Positions 1-9,759 of a stretch of 38,807 nucleotides of DNA are shown one piece after another. The stretch's first letter is position 1. Every line of letters starts with the position of its first letter. The notes beneath the pieces were generated by a model, which was not told where the DNA came from, did not search any database, and saw only the letters and a program-made list of their open reading frames with translations. The translations under genes were made by a program, and so were the position numbers. Source of the stretch: Paracoccaceae bacterium (lineage in GTDB: Bacteria; Pseudomonadota; Alphaproteobacteria; Rhodobacterales; Rhodobacteraceae); assembly GCA_003550665.1 (NCBI GenBank), contig PUKW01000048.1, forward strand, positions 1-38,807, in the 5' to 3' direction.

Positions 1-360
1 CAGCGCGCGCTCGACGAGCTCAAGGATCCGGCGACGCCGCTCGCGCATGGCGCGATGATCCTGTTCGCCGGCGCACTGCTGCTGACGCCCGGATTCCTGA
101 CCGACGCGGTCGGCTTCGCGCTCCTTCTGCCGCCGGTGCGCACCGCATTGCTGCGCCTTGCGATCAGGCGCGGTATCGTCGGGCGCGCGCAGCACCCGTC
201 GGCGGCGGGAGCCGAGGCCGCGCCGGGTTCCGGGCCGCGCGGTCCGGGTTCCGGCCCGCAGCGTGCGGGGCGCGTCGACATCATTGAAGGCGAATTCGAA
301 GAGCACGACTCGCCCCCACGGACCGGCCCGCGCGGCGGTTCCGGCTGGACACGCCATTGA
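1..360 (+). CDS. fxsA: FxsA family membrane protein, 5'-truncated by window edge
   Basis: Frame is open from base 1 (QRALDELKDPATPLAHGAMILFAGALLLTPGFLTDAVGFALLLPPVR), typical FxsA core; stop at 360. Confidence 0.85.
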   Translation, partial: QRALDELKDPATPLAHGAMILFAGALLLTPGFLTDAVGFALLLPPVRTALLRLAIRRGIVGRAQHPSAAGAEAAPGSGPRGPGSGPQRAGRVDIIEGEFEEHDSPPRTGPRGGSGWTRH

Positions 361-428
361 GGCGCGCTCGCCGGGGTGCTAGAGACGTGCCCGACCACGC
401 AGACAGGTTTACCGAGGAGAGACACGAC

Positions 429-959
429 ATGGCCGAGACCGGCAACGGCGCCGCGACGCAGCCCGCAGAGGGCGGCGCGCAGGAGGACAAGCCCAAGGTC
501 AAGATGCAGGTGCTGTCGCAGTATGTGCGCGACCTGTCCTTCGAGAACGCGATGGCGCAGCGCAAGACCAAGCTCGACAAGGTTCAGCCCGACATCCAGG
601 TGTCCGTGGCGCTCGATGCGCGCAAGCGCGACACCGAGAACCAGTATGAGGTGATCCAGAAATACAAGGTGAACTCGACCGACAAGGAGAGCCAAGAGGC
701 GCTCTTCGTGCTCGAGCTCGAATATGCAGGGGTGTTTCAGGTCGAGAACGTCCCGAGCGAGCAGCTGCATCCCTTCCTGCTGATCGAGTGCCCGCGCATG
801 CTGTTCCCCTTCGCCCGGCGCATCATCAGCGACGCGACCCGCGATGGCGGCTTCGCGCCGCTCAATCTCGAGAATATCGATTTTGTCGCGCTCTATCGCC
901 AGCAGATCGCGCGCCAGGCCGAGCAAAAGCAGCAGGAAGGCGCGACGCAGAACGCCTGA
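429..959 (+). CDS. secB: Protein-export chaperone SecB
   Basis: MAETGNGAA...VLSQYVRDLSFENA...LLIECPRMLFPFARRIISDATRDGGFAPLNLENIDF is SecB; internal ATG at 429 preferred over the ORF-track start at 357. Confidence 0.95.
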   Translation: MAETGNGAATQPAEGGAQEDKPKVKMQVLSQYVRDLSFENAMAQRKTKLDKVQPDIQVSVALDARKRDTENQYEVIQKYKVNSTDKESQEALFVLELEYAGVFQVENVPSEQLHPFLLIECPRMLFPFARRIISDATRDGGFAPLNLENIDFVALYRQQIARQAEQKQQEGATQNA

Positions 960-963
960 GCCG

Positions 964-1665
964 TCAGCCCGCCCGGTTCCATAGGCAATCCTCGCCCAGC
1001 GCCGCGGTCAGCGCGGCGTGGGCCTCGGCCTCGGCCTCGGTGATCCGGGCCGGTAGCGCGCGCGGGCGCTGCCCGGGGCGCGATCCGTCGGCGTCCCCGG
1101 CAGACGCGCCCTCCGCCGCACCCGTGCCGGCGGGTGCGAGTGCGAAATCGGGCTGCCGCCCGCCGATGAGCTGCAGATACACCTCGGCGAGGATGCGCGA
1201 ATCGAGCAGCGCGCCATGGATCTCGCGCGCGCTGTTGTCGATGCCGAAGCGCCGGCAGAGTGCGTCGAGGGACGCCGGCGCACCGGGAAACTTGCGCCGT
1301 GCGATGGCCAGAGTGTCCACCGCCCGCTCGGGCGGCAGACCGTCGCACGAGATCCAGCCAAGCTCGGCATTGATGAACCGCATGTCGAAGGCCGCGTTGT
1401 GAATCACGAGCGGCGCATCGCCGATGAAATCGAGGAAGGCCTGCGCGATGTCCTGGAAGGGTGGCTGCCCAGCGAGAAACGCATCCCCCAGCCCGTGCAC
1501 CTCGAAGGCCTCCTGCGGCATCGGGCGGCCCGGGTTGATGTATTGGTGATAGTTACGCCCCGTCGGGACATGGTTGATCAGCTCGACGCCACCGATCTCG
1601 ACGATCCGGTGGCCCTCATCCGGGCTCAGGCCGGTCGTTTCGGTATCGAGAACGATCTCACGCAT
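964..1665 (-). CDS. dnaQ: DNA polymerase III epsilon subunit (3'-5' exonuclease)
   Basis: MREIVLDTETTGLSPDEGHRIVEIGGVEL; DEDDh exonuclease motifs (DTETTG, HNAAFD). Confidence 0.95.
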   Translation of the reverse strand: MREIVLDTETTGLSPDEGHRIVEIGGVELINHVPTGRNYHQYINPGRPMPQEAFEVHGLGDAFLAGQPPFQDIAQAFLDFIGDAPLVIHNAAFDMRFINAELGWISCDGLPPERAVDTLAIARRKFPGAPASLDALCRRFGIDNSAREIHGALLDSRILAEVYLQLIGGRQPDFALAPAGTGAAEGASAGDADGSRPGQRPRALPARITEAEAEAHAALTAALGEDCLWNRAG

Positions 1666-2263
1666 CGCGACCCTCTGTGAGTATGCGGATCAGGTCCTGC
1701 ACATCGCGGCGCGTCTGGTCAATGCTGCGCGTCTCGATGACATGATCGGCGCGGGCGCGCTTCTCGGCGTCGGGCATCTGGCGGGCGAGCAGCGTGTCGA
1801 GCTGCGCCTCCGTCATGCCGGGGCGGTCGAGCACGCGGGCGCGCTGAACCTCGGCGGGCGCGGTCACGACCAGGCTCGCGTCCATCTGTGCGTCGAGCCC
1901 GGTCTCGAAAAGCAGCGGGATATCGAACACCGCGAGCGGCGCCCCGGAGCGGCGGCTCGCGTCGATGAAAGCGGCGCGATCCTCTGCCAGGAGCGGATGC
2001 ACGATCGCCTCGAGCCGTTGCAAAGCGCCGGGATCGTCCCGAAGCCGCGCGCGCAACGCATCGCGCGACACGGCGCCGTCGATGACAGCATCGGGAAAGG
2101 CGGCCCGGATCGGCTCGACGGCCGGCCCGCCCGCCGCATAGATGCGGTGCACGGCGGCGTCGGCATCCCAGACCGGCATGCCGGCCTCAGAAAACAGCGC
2201 CGCCGTGGTCGACTTGCCCATGCCGATCGACCCCGTCAGACCGAGCAGTAACGGCCGCTTCAT
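1658..2263 (-). CDS. coaE: Dephospho-CoA kinase
   Basis: MKRPLLLGLTGSIGMGKSTTAALF P-loop; VWDADAAVH motif; start at 2263 rather than ORF-track 2320. Confidence 0.95.
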   Translation of the reverse strand: MKRPLLLGLTGSIGMGKSTTAALFSEAGMPVWDADAAVHRIYAAGGPAVEPIRAAFPDAVIDGAVSRDALRARLRDDPGALQRLEAIVHPLLAEDRAAFIDASRRSGAPLAVFDIPLLFETGLDAQMDASLVVTAPAEVQRARVLDRPGMTEAQLDTLLARQMPDAEKRARADHVIETRSIDQTRRDVQDLIRILTEGRDA

Positions 2264-3093
2264 GACGCGAGCACCGCGCGGCGCAGCGACGGGTCGACCT
2301 CGGGCCGGAGCCCGAACCACGCTTCGAACCCCGGCACCGCCTGGTGCAGGAGCATCCCGAGACCGTCGACCGTGCGCAGGCCCCGCGCCGTGGCATCCGT
2401 CAGAAACGGCGTCTGCAGCGGGGCATAGACGAGGTCCGTGACGAGCGCCCCCGCCGCGAGCGCCGCGGCGGGCAGATGGAGCGCGGGCTGCCCCGACATG
2501 CCGAGCGATGTCGTATTGACCACGGTCGCAGCATCCGCCACGAGCGCCTCCGGATCGTCCCAGTCGACCACCGTCACGGCCGGACCGAAGGCGTCGCGCA
2601 AGGCTTCCGCGCGCTCGCGCGAGCGATTCGCGATTCGCAGCTCGGGCGCGCCAGCATCGAGCAGACCCGCTACCACGGCGCGCGCCGCGCCGCCCGCCCC
2701 GAATACCGCCGCAGGCCCCGCGGCGGCGTTCCAGCCAGATGCCGACTGGCGCAGATTTTCGATGAACCCGTAACCATCGGTGTTGTCGGCCTCAAGCGCC
2801 CCGCCCGAAACGAAGGTCAGCGTATTCGCCGCACCGATGCGGGCCGCGCGATCGGTGACGCGATCGGCGAGTGCGAGCGCGGCTTCCTTGTGCGGGATGG
2901 TGGCGTTGACCCCGCGAAACCCCATGCGCGGCAGCGCGCGCAGCACCTCGGCCAGATCCGCCGGTTCGACCTCGAGCGGCACGTAATGCCCGGCGATCCC
3001 GTAGCGGCGAAGCCAGTGGCCGTGCAGCCGCGGCGAGCGGCTATGGGCAATGGGCGATCCGAGAACGCCGGCGAGCGGGATGGCTTCACTCAC
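2260..3093 (-). CDS. aroE: Shikimate dehydrogenase
   Basis: GVLGSPIAHSRSPRLHGHWLRRYGI...NATIPHKEAA...NTDGYGF; GTG start at 3093 gives a 4-bp overlap with the maf stop. Confidence 0.95.
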   Translation of the reverse strand: MSEAIPLAGVLGSPIAHSRSPRLHGHWLRRYGIAGHYVPLEVEPADLAEVLRALPRMGFRGVNATIPHKEAALALADRVTDRAARIGAANTLTFVSGGALEADNTDGYGFIENLRQSASGWNAAAGPAAVFGAGGAARAVVAGLLDAGAPELRIANRSRERAEALRDAFGPAVTVVDWDDPEALVADAATVVNTTSLGMSGQPALHLPAAALAAGALVTDLVYAPLQTPFLTDATARGLRTVDGLGMLLHQAVPGFEAWFGLRPEVDPSLRRAVLAS

Positions 3094-3689
3094 GTCTCGA
3101 TGACCCCGCATTGTCCCAGATACCCGATCAGCGAGAGCAGCGGCAGCCCGAGAATGGCATGATAGGACCCGTCGATCCGGGCAAACAGGCGCACCCCTTC
3201 GGCCTCGATCCGGAACCCACCGACCGAGCCCGAGACATCCTCCCAGTTGCGCGCAACATAGCTGTCGAGATAGGCGTCCGAGAGCTTGCGCATCAGGAGC
3301 TGTGCCGTCTCGACCGCGCGCCATTGCGGCGCGCCGTCCCTGTAGATGACCGCCGCGGAGACGAGCTGCGGGCCGCAGTCGCGCATCCGCGCGAGCTGCG
3401 CGCGCAACACCTCGGGGCTTTCAGGTTTGGCAAGGATGGCGCCATCGAGGACAAGCACCTGATCGGCGCCGACGACCATCGCCTCGGGGGCGCGCGCCGA
3501 GATCTTGCGAGCCTTGTGCTCGGCGAGCGCGTCGGCAATGTCGCGCGGTGACGCCCCCTCTTCCTCGAGCGCGGCGCGAAGTCCCGCCTCGTCGATATCC
3601 GCAGCCCGGCAGGTCACGGCGATCCCGGCACCTTCGAGGAGCTGGCGGCGGATCGGGGATCGGGAGGCGAGGATCAGGTCGGGCGCCAT
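3090..3689 (-). CDS. maf: Maf family nucleotide pyrophosphatase
   Basis: LILASRSPIRRQLLEGAGI N-terminal Maf signature; GADQVLVLDG. Confidence 0.92.
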   Translation of the reverse strand: MAPDLILASRSPIRRQLLEGAGIAVTCRAADIDEAGLRAALEEEGASPRDIADALAEHKARKISARAPEAMVVGADQVLVLDGAILAKPESPEVLRAQLARMRDCGPQLVSAAVIYRDGAPQWRAVETAQLLMRKLSDAYLDSYVARNWEDVSGSVGGFRIEAEGVRLFARIDGSYHAILGLPLLSLIGYLGQCGVIET

Positions 3690-4092
3690 GGGGAAAAGCC
3701 TGTTGATGAAGCACGCCGAGCCATCGGGACAGGGCGCACGCGGCGGTGATTGCAGCCCCGGGAGTTGCGTGAAGCGGGATCAAAGTCAAGTACGGGGTCC
3801 GGTCATCCACATGGGACAACATCGCGCGACACCTTGTGGACAAGCGCCCCTCCGCTGCGAAACGGAGAAACCATACAGATGTTAATCCTTGCTTAAGACC
3901 TTTCAAATATCTGAATTAAAAATAAAAATTAAGGGTATGTCGAACTTTCCAGAGTTATCGACAGTGTTATCCACAATGCGCCTTGATGTGCATGCACCAG
4001 TTGATGAACCGGTAATTCCACTTCCCCCCAGCGCCATCATCATCATCATCTTTCTCTTCATTCTTTATAGGTGTAGGACCCGAGGAGGCACC
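3690..4092. promoter_or_regulatory. oriC: Candidate chromosomal replication origin (oriC)
   Basis: 403-bp divergent intergenic region; TTATCCACA at 3967-3975 (exact DnaA box), TTATCGACA 3955-3963, TCATCCACA 3803-3811, TGTGGACAA 3835-3843 (reverse), each of the last three one mismatch from consensus; 19-nt pure A/T tract 3914-3932; partition genes nearby. Confidence 0.8.
3882..3896. promoter_or_regulatory. CtrA-type motif TTAA-N7-TTAA
   Basis: TTAATCCTTGCTTAA, exact two half-sites with 7-nt spacer, next to the A/T tract of the candidate oriC. Confidence 0.5.
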
Positions 4093-4557
4093 ATGACGGG
4101 ATCCGACATGACCGATCTGCTCTGGAGCGCGTATCCGTGGGTGAAGGCGGGACATATCATGGCGGTGATCGCCTGGATGGCCGGGCTGTTCTACCTGCCG
4201 CGTCTCTACGTCTATCACGTCGAACGCGGCTGGGACGCGGAACCGACGCGTGCGCTGTTCGAGACGATGGAGGAACGGCTGCTTCGCGTGATCATGAACC
4301 CGGCGATGATCGCGAGCTGGGGCTTCGGCCTCATCCTGGTGGCCACGCCGGGGCTGATCGACTGGTCGATGATCTGGCCCTGGCTCAAGGCCGTCGGGAT
4401 CGCGGCGATGACATGGTTCCACATGTGGCTGGCCGGGCAGCGCCGCAAACTCATGGCCGGCGACGATGTCCTGACGGGTCGCGGATACCGGATGATGAAC
4501 GAAGTCCCGACGCTGCTGATGGTGCTCATCGTTGTGTCCGTGGTGGTCAAGTTCTGA
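4093..4557 (+). CDS. hemJ: HemJ-type protoporphyrinogen oxidase
   Basis: LLWSAYPWVKAGHIMAVIAWMAGLFYLPRLYVYHVE...NEVPTLLMVLIVVSVVVKF; start after GAGGAGG at 4093, ORF-track extension to 3889 runs through the candidate origin. Confidence 0.9.
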   Translation: MTGSDMTDLLWSAYPWVKAGHIMAVIAWMAGLFYLPRLYVYHVERGWDAEPTRALFETMEERLLRVIMNPAMIASWGFGLILVATPGLIDWSMIWPWLKAVGIAAMTWFHMWLAGQRRKLMAGDDVLTGRGYRMMNEVPTLLMVLIVVSVVVKF

Positions 4558-4597
4558 GGTGCGTTGACTCGCCCGGGCGACGGGTGTAGCGGGACTT

Positions 4598-4613
4598 CGG
4601 GCAGTTCTGCCCG
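4598..4613. other. Short hairpin in the rho leader
   Basis: CGGGCAG-TT-CTGCCCG, 7-bp perfect arms, about 53 bp upstream of the rho ATG. Confidence 0.4.
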
Positions 4614-4666
4614 CATCTCCCAGCGTCTGTGACCATGCGGCGTCACGAACCCACGGAATTCCCCAG

Positions 4667-5938
4667 ATGACCGAGCAACAAGTGAACCTGTCCGACCTCA
4701 AGGCGAAGAGCCCGGCGGACCTTCTCTCGATGGCGGAGGACCTCGAGATCGAGAACGCGCCCTCCATGCGCAAGGGCGAGATGATGTTCTCGATCCTCAA
4801 GGAGCGCGCCGAGGATGGCTGGGAGATCTCGGGCGACGGGGTGCTCGAGGTTCTGCAGGACGGTTTCGGCTTCCTGCGATCCCCCGAGGCCAATTACCTG
4901 CCGGGTCCGGACGACATCTACCTGTCGCCGGACATGATCCGCAGGTTCTCGGTGCATACCGGGGACACGATCGAGGGTCTAATCCAGGCGCCGCGAGACA
5001 ACGAGCGCTATTTCTCGATGACGCGGGTGACGAAGATCAATTTCGAGGAGCCCGAGCGCGCCCGCCACAAGGTGCATTTCGATAACCTGACGCCGCTCTA
5101 CCCGGATGAGCGGCTTCACATGGAAACGGATGATCCGGCGACGCGGGACCGCTCGGCGCGGATCATCGACATCGTCTCACCGCTCGGGAAAGGGCAGCGC
5201 GGTCTCATCGTCGCGCCGCCGCGCACCGGCAAGACCGTCCTGCTGCAGAACATCGCGCATTCGATCGAGAAGAATCACCCCGATTGTTACCTGATCGTGC
5301 TGCTTATCGATGAACGTCCCGAAGAGGTCACCGACATGCAGCGCAGCGTCAAGGGCGAGGTGGTGGCCTCGACCTTCGATGAGCCCGCGACGCGACACGT
5401 CGCGGTCGCCGAAATGGTCATCGAGAAGGCGAAGCGGCTCGTCGAGCACAAGCGCGACGTGGTGATCCTGCTCGATTCGATCACGCGGCTCGGGCGGGCC
5501 TTCAATACCGTGGTGCCGAGTTCGGGTAAGGTGCTCACGGGCGGCGTGGACGCCAACGCGCTGCAGAGGCCGAAGCGGTTCTTCGGCGCGGCGCGCAACA
5601 TCGAGGAAGGTGGGTCGCTGACCATCATCTCGACGGCGCTGATCGATACCGGCAGTCGCATGGACGAGGTCATCTTCGAGGAATTCAAGGGCACCGGCAA
5701 CTCGGAGATCGTGCTCGACCGCAAGGTGGCCGACAAGCGCATTTTCCCCGCCATGGACATCCTCAAGTCCGGGACGCGCAAGGAAGAGCTGTTGATGGAC
5801 AAGGGCGATCTGCAAAAGACGTTCGTCCTGCGGCGCATCCTGAACCCGATGGGGACGACCGACGCGATCGAGTTCCTGATCTCGAAACTCAAGCAGACCA
5901 AGACGAACGCGGAATTCTTCGACTCGATGAACTCGTGA
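4667..5938 (+). CDS. rho: Transcription termination factor Rho
   Basis: [70 protein letters not shown] is Rho. Confidence 0.98.
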   Translation: MTEQQVNLSDLKAKSPADLLSMAEDLEIENAPSMRKGEMMFSILKERAEDGWEISGDGVLEVLQDGFGFLRSPEANYLPGPDDIYLSPDMIRRFSVHTGDTIEGLIQAPRDNERYFSMTRVTKINFEEPERARHKVHFDNLTPLYPDERLHMETDDPATRDRSARIIDIVSPLGKGQRGLIVAPPRTGKTVLLQNIAHSIEKNHPDCYLIVLLIDERPEEVTDMQRSVKGEVVASTFDEPATRHVAVAEMVIEKAKRLVEHKRDVVILLDSITRLGRAFNTVVPSSGKVLTGGVDANALQRPKRFFGAARNIEEGGSLTIISTALIDTGSRMDEVIFEEFKGTGNSEIVLDRKVADKRIFPAMDILKSGTRKEELLMDKGDLQKTFVLRRILNPMGTTDAIEFLISKLKQTKTNAEFFDSMNS

Positions 5939-5957
5939 GGCGGAACCGCCAGGCCGG

Positions 5958-7250
5958 ATGATGGATACGATCTTCGCACCGGCGACAGCGCAGGGTAAGG
6001 CGGGGGTGGCGATCGTCCGGCTTTCGGGGCCGGAGGCCTGGGCCGCGGTCGCGCGCCTCACGCCGCGCCTTCCGTCGCCGCGGGTTGCGTCGCTGAGGCG
6101 TCTGAGCGACGCGAGTGGCGATCTGCTCGACGAGGCGTTGCTCCTGCTTTTCGATGAAGGTCAAAGCTTTACCGGCGAGGAGATGGCGGAGCTGCACCTG
6201 CATGGGAGCCATGCGGTGGTCAAGGCCGTGCTTGAAATCCTGGGTGGTATGCCGGGGCTGCGGATCGCAGCGCCCGGCGAATTCACGCGGCGCGCCTTTC
6301 ACAACGGACGGCTCGATCTGACGCAAGTGGAAGGGCTTGCGGATCTGATCGAAGCGGAAACGCAGGCGCAGAGAAAACAGGCGTCGCGCGTTCTGTCGGG
6401 AGCGATTGGCGCGCGCGCCGCCGAGTGGCGCGGCCGGCTCCTGCGCGGCCGGGCCCTCATCGAGGCGATGATCGATTTTGCCGATGACGAATTGCCGGAT
6501 GGGCTGATCGAGCGCGCAGTGGATGAGATACGTCCTGTGCTCGCGTCGATGCAGCAGGAGCTGGCGGGATCGGCGGCTGCGGAGCGCATCCGTGACGGCT
6601 TCGAAGTCGCGATCGTGGGGCCGCCGAATGCCGGGAAATCCACTCTTTTGAATGCGATAGCCGGGCGCGACGCCGCGATTACCTCGGAGCATGCAGGCAC
6701 CACGCGCGACGTGCTGGAGGTGCGCCTCGAACTCGTCGGCCATGCCGTGACACTGCTCGATATGGCCGGGTTGCGCGAAAGTGCTGACGCCGTCGAGAAG
6801 CTTGGTGTCGCGCGGGCGAAGGCGCGCGCTGCGGCGGCGGATCTGCGCGTCTTTTTGCTGCCGGATGCAGGATGCATGACCGAAGTCGCGGTCGAGGACG
6901 ACGATATCGTGGTGCGCGCCAAGGGCGATCGGGTCGCCGAGGATGTCTTCAAGGTGTCCGGTCTGACGGGTGAGGGGGTCGAGGAGCTGCTCGCGGCGAT
7001 TGGCCGCGTCCTCGGGTCGCGTGTCGCGGGCGCGGCGACGATCACGCATGCGCGACATGCGTCCGGCTTGCGGGTGGCGACGGAGATGCTGGAGCGGATC
7101 GTCGCGGATGGCGGCGGGGCGGGCCGGGAACCAGAACTGATTGCCGAAGACCTCCGCTCCGTAATCCATACGCTTGACTCGCTTGTCGGTCGGGTCGATG
7201 TGGAGGAGATCCTGGGCGAGATCTTCGGGACTTTCTGTATCGGGAAATGA
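5958..7250 (+). CDS. mnmE: tRNA uridine-5-carboxymethylaminomethyl(34) synthesis GTPase MnmE
   Basis: [57 protein letters not shown]-terminal FGTFCIGK. Confidence 0.97.
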   Translation: MMDTIFAPATAQGKAGVAIVRLSGPEAWAAVARLTPRLPSPRVASLRRLSDASGDLLDEALLLLFDEGQSFTGEEMAELHLHGSHAVVKAVLEILGGMPGLRIAAPGEFTRRAFHNGRLDLTQVEGLADLIEAETQAQRKQASRVLSGAIGARAAEWRGRLLRGRALIEAMIDFADDELPDGLIERAVDEIRPVLASMQQELAGSAAAERIRDGFEVAIVGPPNAGKSTLLNAIAGRDAAITSEHAGTTRDVLEVRLELVGHAVTLLDMAGLRESADAVEKLGVARAKARAAAADLRVFLLPDAGCMTEVAVEDDDIVVRAKGDRVAEDVFKVSGLTGEGVEELLAAIGRVLGSRVAGAATITHARHASGLRVATEMLERIVADGGGAGREPELIAEDLRSVIHTLDSLVGRVDVEEILGEIFGTFCIGK

Positions 7251-9127
7251 GGGTGTTTCACGTGAAACATGTCGATGTCGTCGTGGTTGGGGGCGGGCAC
7301 GCCGGCGCGGAGGCCGCGCATGCGGCTGGGCGTCTCGGTGCGCGGGTTGCGCTCGTCACACTCAAGCGCGATGCGATCGGGGTGATGTCCTGCAATCCGG
7401 CGATCGGAGGGCTCGGCAAAGGCCATATCGTGCGCGAGATCGACGCGATGGGCGGGATCATGGGCCTCGCTGCCGACGCGGCCGGGATCCAGTACCGCCT
7501 TCTCAATCGCCGGAAGGGCCCCGCCGTTCAGGGACCGCGCGTGCAGGCCGATCGCGCGCTCTATCGCGGCGCCGTCCAGGCCATGATCGCTGCCAATCCG
7601 CAGATCGACCTGGTCGAGGGCGAGGTGGTCGATTTGCGCGTCGATCACGGGCGCGTCTGCGGGGTCGTTCTCTCGGATGGATCGGAAATCGTGGCTTCGG
7701 CCGTGGTTATCACCACCGGAACCTTCTTGCGGGGCTGCGTCCATATTGGAGACCGCAGTTACCCGGCCGGCCGGGTTGGCGAAGCGCCCTCGATCCGCCT
7801 TGCCGACAGGATTACCGATCTCGGCGTCGGATTCGGTCGCCTGAAAACCGGAACACCCCCGCGACTCGACGGGCGCAGCATCGACTGGTCCGTTCTGGAG
7901 GCGCAGCCGGCCGACACCGACCCGGTGATGATGTCGTTTCGCACCACGGTTCCGCAGAATCGTCAGGTCGCCTGCGGAATCGCGCACACGAATGCGCGCA
8001 CTCATGACCTGATCGCGGAGAATCTGCACCGCTCCGCCATGTATGGCGGCCGTATCGCCAGCTCCGGGCCCCGATACTGCCCGTCGATCGAGGACAAGAT
8101 CGTGCGGTTCAGTGACAAGCCGTCACATCAGATCTTCATCGAGCCCGAGGGTCTTGATGACGACACGGTGTATCCGAACGGAATCTCGACATCGCTACCC
8201 GAGGACATTCAGGACGCCTTCGTCAGGAGCATCCGCGGCCTCGAATCCGTGCGTATTCGCCAGCCGGGCTACGCGATCGAGTATGACTATGTCGATCCGC
8301 GTGCGTTGCGGGGGTCGCTCGAGATGAGGGATCTGGATGGGTTGTTCCTGGCCGGACAGATAAACGGAACGACCGGATACGAGGAAGCGGCCGGGCAGGG
8401 ACTTCTTGCGGGGATCAACGCGGCGCACAGTGCAACGGGCCGTGGGTCGCTCATGCTGACGCGCGCGCAGGCATATATCGGTGTGATGATCGACGATCTC
8501 ACGACCCGGGGCGTTGCCGAGCCGTATCGCATGTTCACCTCGCGCGCGGAATTCAGGCTGACGCTTCGTGCCGATAACGCCGATGAACGTTTGACCGGGC
8601 TTGCCAATGACATCGGGCTGATCGATGCGGATCACCGGGCCGCGTTCGAGGCGAAAGCGACCGCGCTCGAGCAGGCGCGGGTGCTGCTTGGATCGCTCGA
8701 ATGGACGCCCGATGAGCTGCAACGGCTGGGATTGCGGATCAACCGGGATGGCGTGCGGCGCTCCGGGCTCGATCTGCTGGCGTTTCCGGGCGTCAATTTC
8801 GACACGCTGGCAGGCTTCTCTCCACGCGTGGCGGCGATTGCCCCGCAAATTGGCGCCCAGATCGAGCGTGAGGCGCAATATCGTCATTACATGAAGCGTC
8901 AGGACGCGGATGCGCGCGCCTTGCAGCGCGACGCCGCCTTCGTGCTTCCCGGGGATCTCGATTATGACCGCTTCGGGAGTATCCCCACGGAATTGCGGGA
9001 AAAACTTCGGGCGGCGCGTCCGGAGACAATCGACCAGGCGTCGCGGATTGATGGGATGACACCGGCGGCCCTGACCCTGCTGCTCGGGCATGCGCGCCGG
9101 GCGCAGTCCCGCGAGGCCGCCGAATGA
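7247..9127 (+). CDS. mnmG: tRNA uridine-5-carboxymethylaminomethyl(34) synthesis enzyme MnmG (GidA)
   Basis: [55 protein letters not shown]; 4-bp overlap with mnmE. Confidence 0.97.
   Translation: MRVFHVKHVDVVVVGGGHAGAEAAHAAGRLGARVALVTLKRDAIGVMSCNPAIGGLGKGHIVREIDAMGGIMGLAADAAGIQYRLLNRRKGPAVQGPRVQADRALYRGAVQAMIAANPQIDLVEGEVVDLRVDHGRVCGVVLSDGSEIVASAVVITTGTFLRGCVHIGDRSYPAGRVGEAPSIRLADRITDLGVGFGRLKTGTPPRLDGRSIDWSVLEAQPADTDPVMMSFRTTVPQNRQVACGIAHTNARTHDLIAENLHRSAMYGGRIASSGPRYCPSIEDKIVRFSDKPSHQIFIEPEGLDDDTVYPNGISTSLPEDIQDAFVRSIRGLESVRIRQPGYAIEYDYVDPRALRGSLEMRDLDGLFLAGQINGTTGYEEAAGQGLLAGINAAHSATGRGSLMLTRAQAYIGVMIDDLTTRGVAEPYRMFTSRAEFRLTLRADNADERLTGLANDIGLIDADHRAAFEAKATALEQARVLLGSLEWTPDELQRLGLRINRDGVRRSGLDLLAFPGVNFDTLAGFSPRVAAIAPQIGAQIEREAQYRHYMKRQDADARALQRDAAFVLPGDLDYDRFGSIPTELREKLRAARPETIDQASRIDGMTPAALTLLLGHARRAQSREAAE
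7254..7269. promoter_or_regulatory. parS: parS centromere site (ParB binding)
   Basis: TGTTTCACGTGAAACA, exact 16-bp palindrome, encodes VFHVKH in the mnmG N-terminus. Confidence 0.93.
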
Positions 9128-9759
9128 CGGGCAGCGGGCCCGGCGGGCATGTCGGTCCGGAGTTGCGCGATGTTTCACGTGAAACACTGGAGCGGCTCGA
9201 ATGTCACGGCGCCCTGCTCACCAAGTGGAACCCGCGCATAAACCTCGTCTCCGCATCGAGCCTTGAGGAGTATTGGTCGCGGCATATCCTTGATTCCATG
9301 CAGCTCTTTTCCCTGCGCCCGGCCGATGCGTACTCCTGGGTCGATATCGGGACGGGCGGTGGATTTCCCGGCCTCGTCGTCGCGATTATCGCCGCGGAGC
9401 AGCAACCACGGATGCGGTTCACTCTTGTGGAATCGGATCACCGAAAGGCCGCGTTCCTCTCCCACGCGATCCGTGAGACCGGCGTCGCCGCGCATGTGAC
9501 CACCGCGCGCGCGGAAGATACGCCGCCGCTCGGCGCGGATGTCATCTCGGCGCGCGCGGTGGCCCCGCTTGACCGGTTGCTCAAACTGGTCGAGCGGCAC
9601 CTTGCGGCGGAGGGGCGCGCGTTGTTGCCCAAAGGCGCGGCTGTCGCGGATGAGCTGCGCTTGGCACTTGAACATTGGCGCTTCGATCTTCACAAGATAC
9701 CGAGCGTGACCAATCCTGGGGCAACGATCCTGTCGATCGGAGATTTGAGCCGTGTCTAA
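9124..9759 (+). CDS. rsmG: 16S rRNA (guanine-N7) methyltransferase RsmG (GidB)
   Basis: [62 protein letters not shown]. Confidence 0.95.
   Translation: MTGSGPGGHVGPELRDVSRETLERLECHGALLTKWNPRINLVSASSLEEYWSRHILDSMQLFSLRPADAYSWVDIGTGGGFPGLVVAIIAAEQQPRMRFTLVESDHRKAAFLSHAIRETGVAAHVTTARAEDTPPLGADVISARAVAPLDRLLKLVERHLAAEGRALLPKGAAVADELRLALEHWRFDLHKIPSVTNPGATILSIGDLSRV
9171..9186. promoter_or_regulatory. parS: parS centromere site (ParB binding)
   Basis: TGTTTCACGTGAAACA, exact 16-bp palindrome, encodes VSRET in the rsmG N-terminus. Confidence 0.93.

Noticed and set aside
1021-1042. GGCCTC triplicate hexamer near the dnaQ 3' end
   Set aside because: Encodes an EAEAEA stretch in the DnaQ C-terminus; ordinary short coding repeat.
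3889-4092. N-terminal extension of the hemJ ORF through the intergenic region
   Set aside because: The extension translates the AT-rich origin-like DNA and a CAT repeat; HemJ homology begins near 4093 after a good ribosome site.
9124-9187. Reverse-strand ORF start MFHVKH opposite the mnmG/rsmG junction
   Set aside because: It only reflects the palindromic parS read on the opposite strand.
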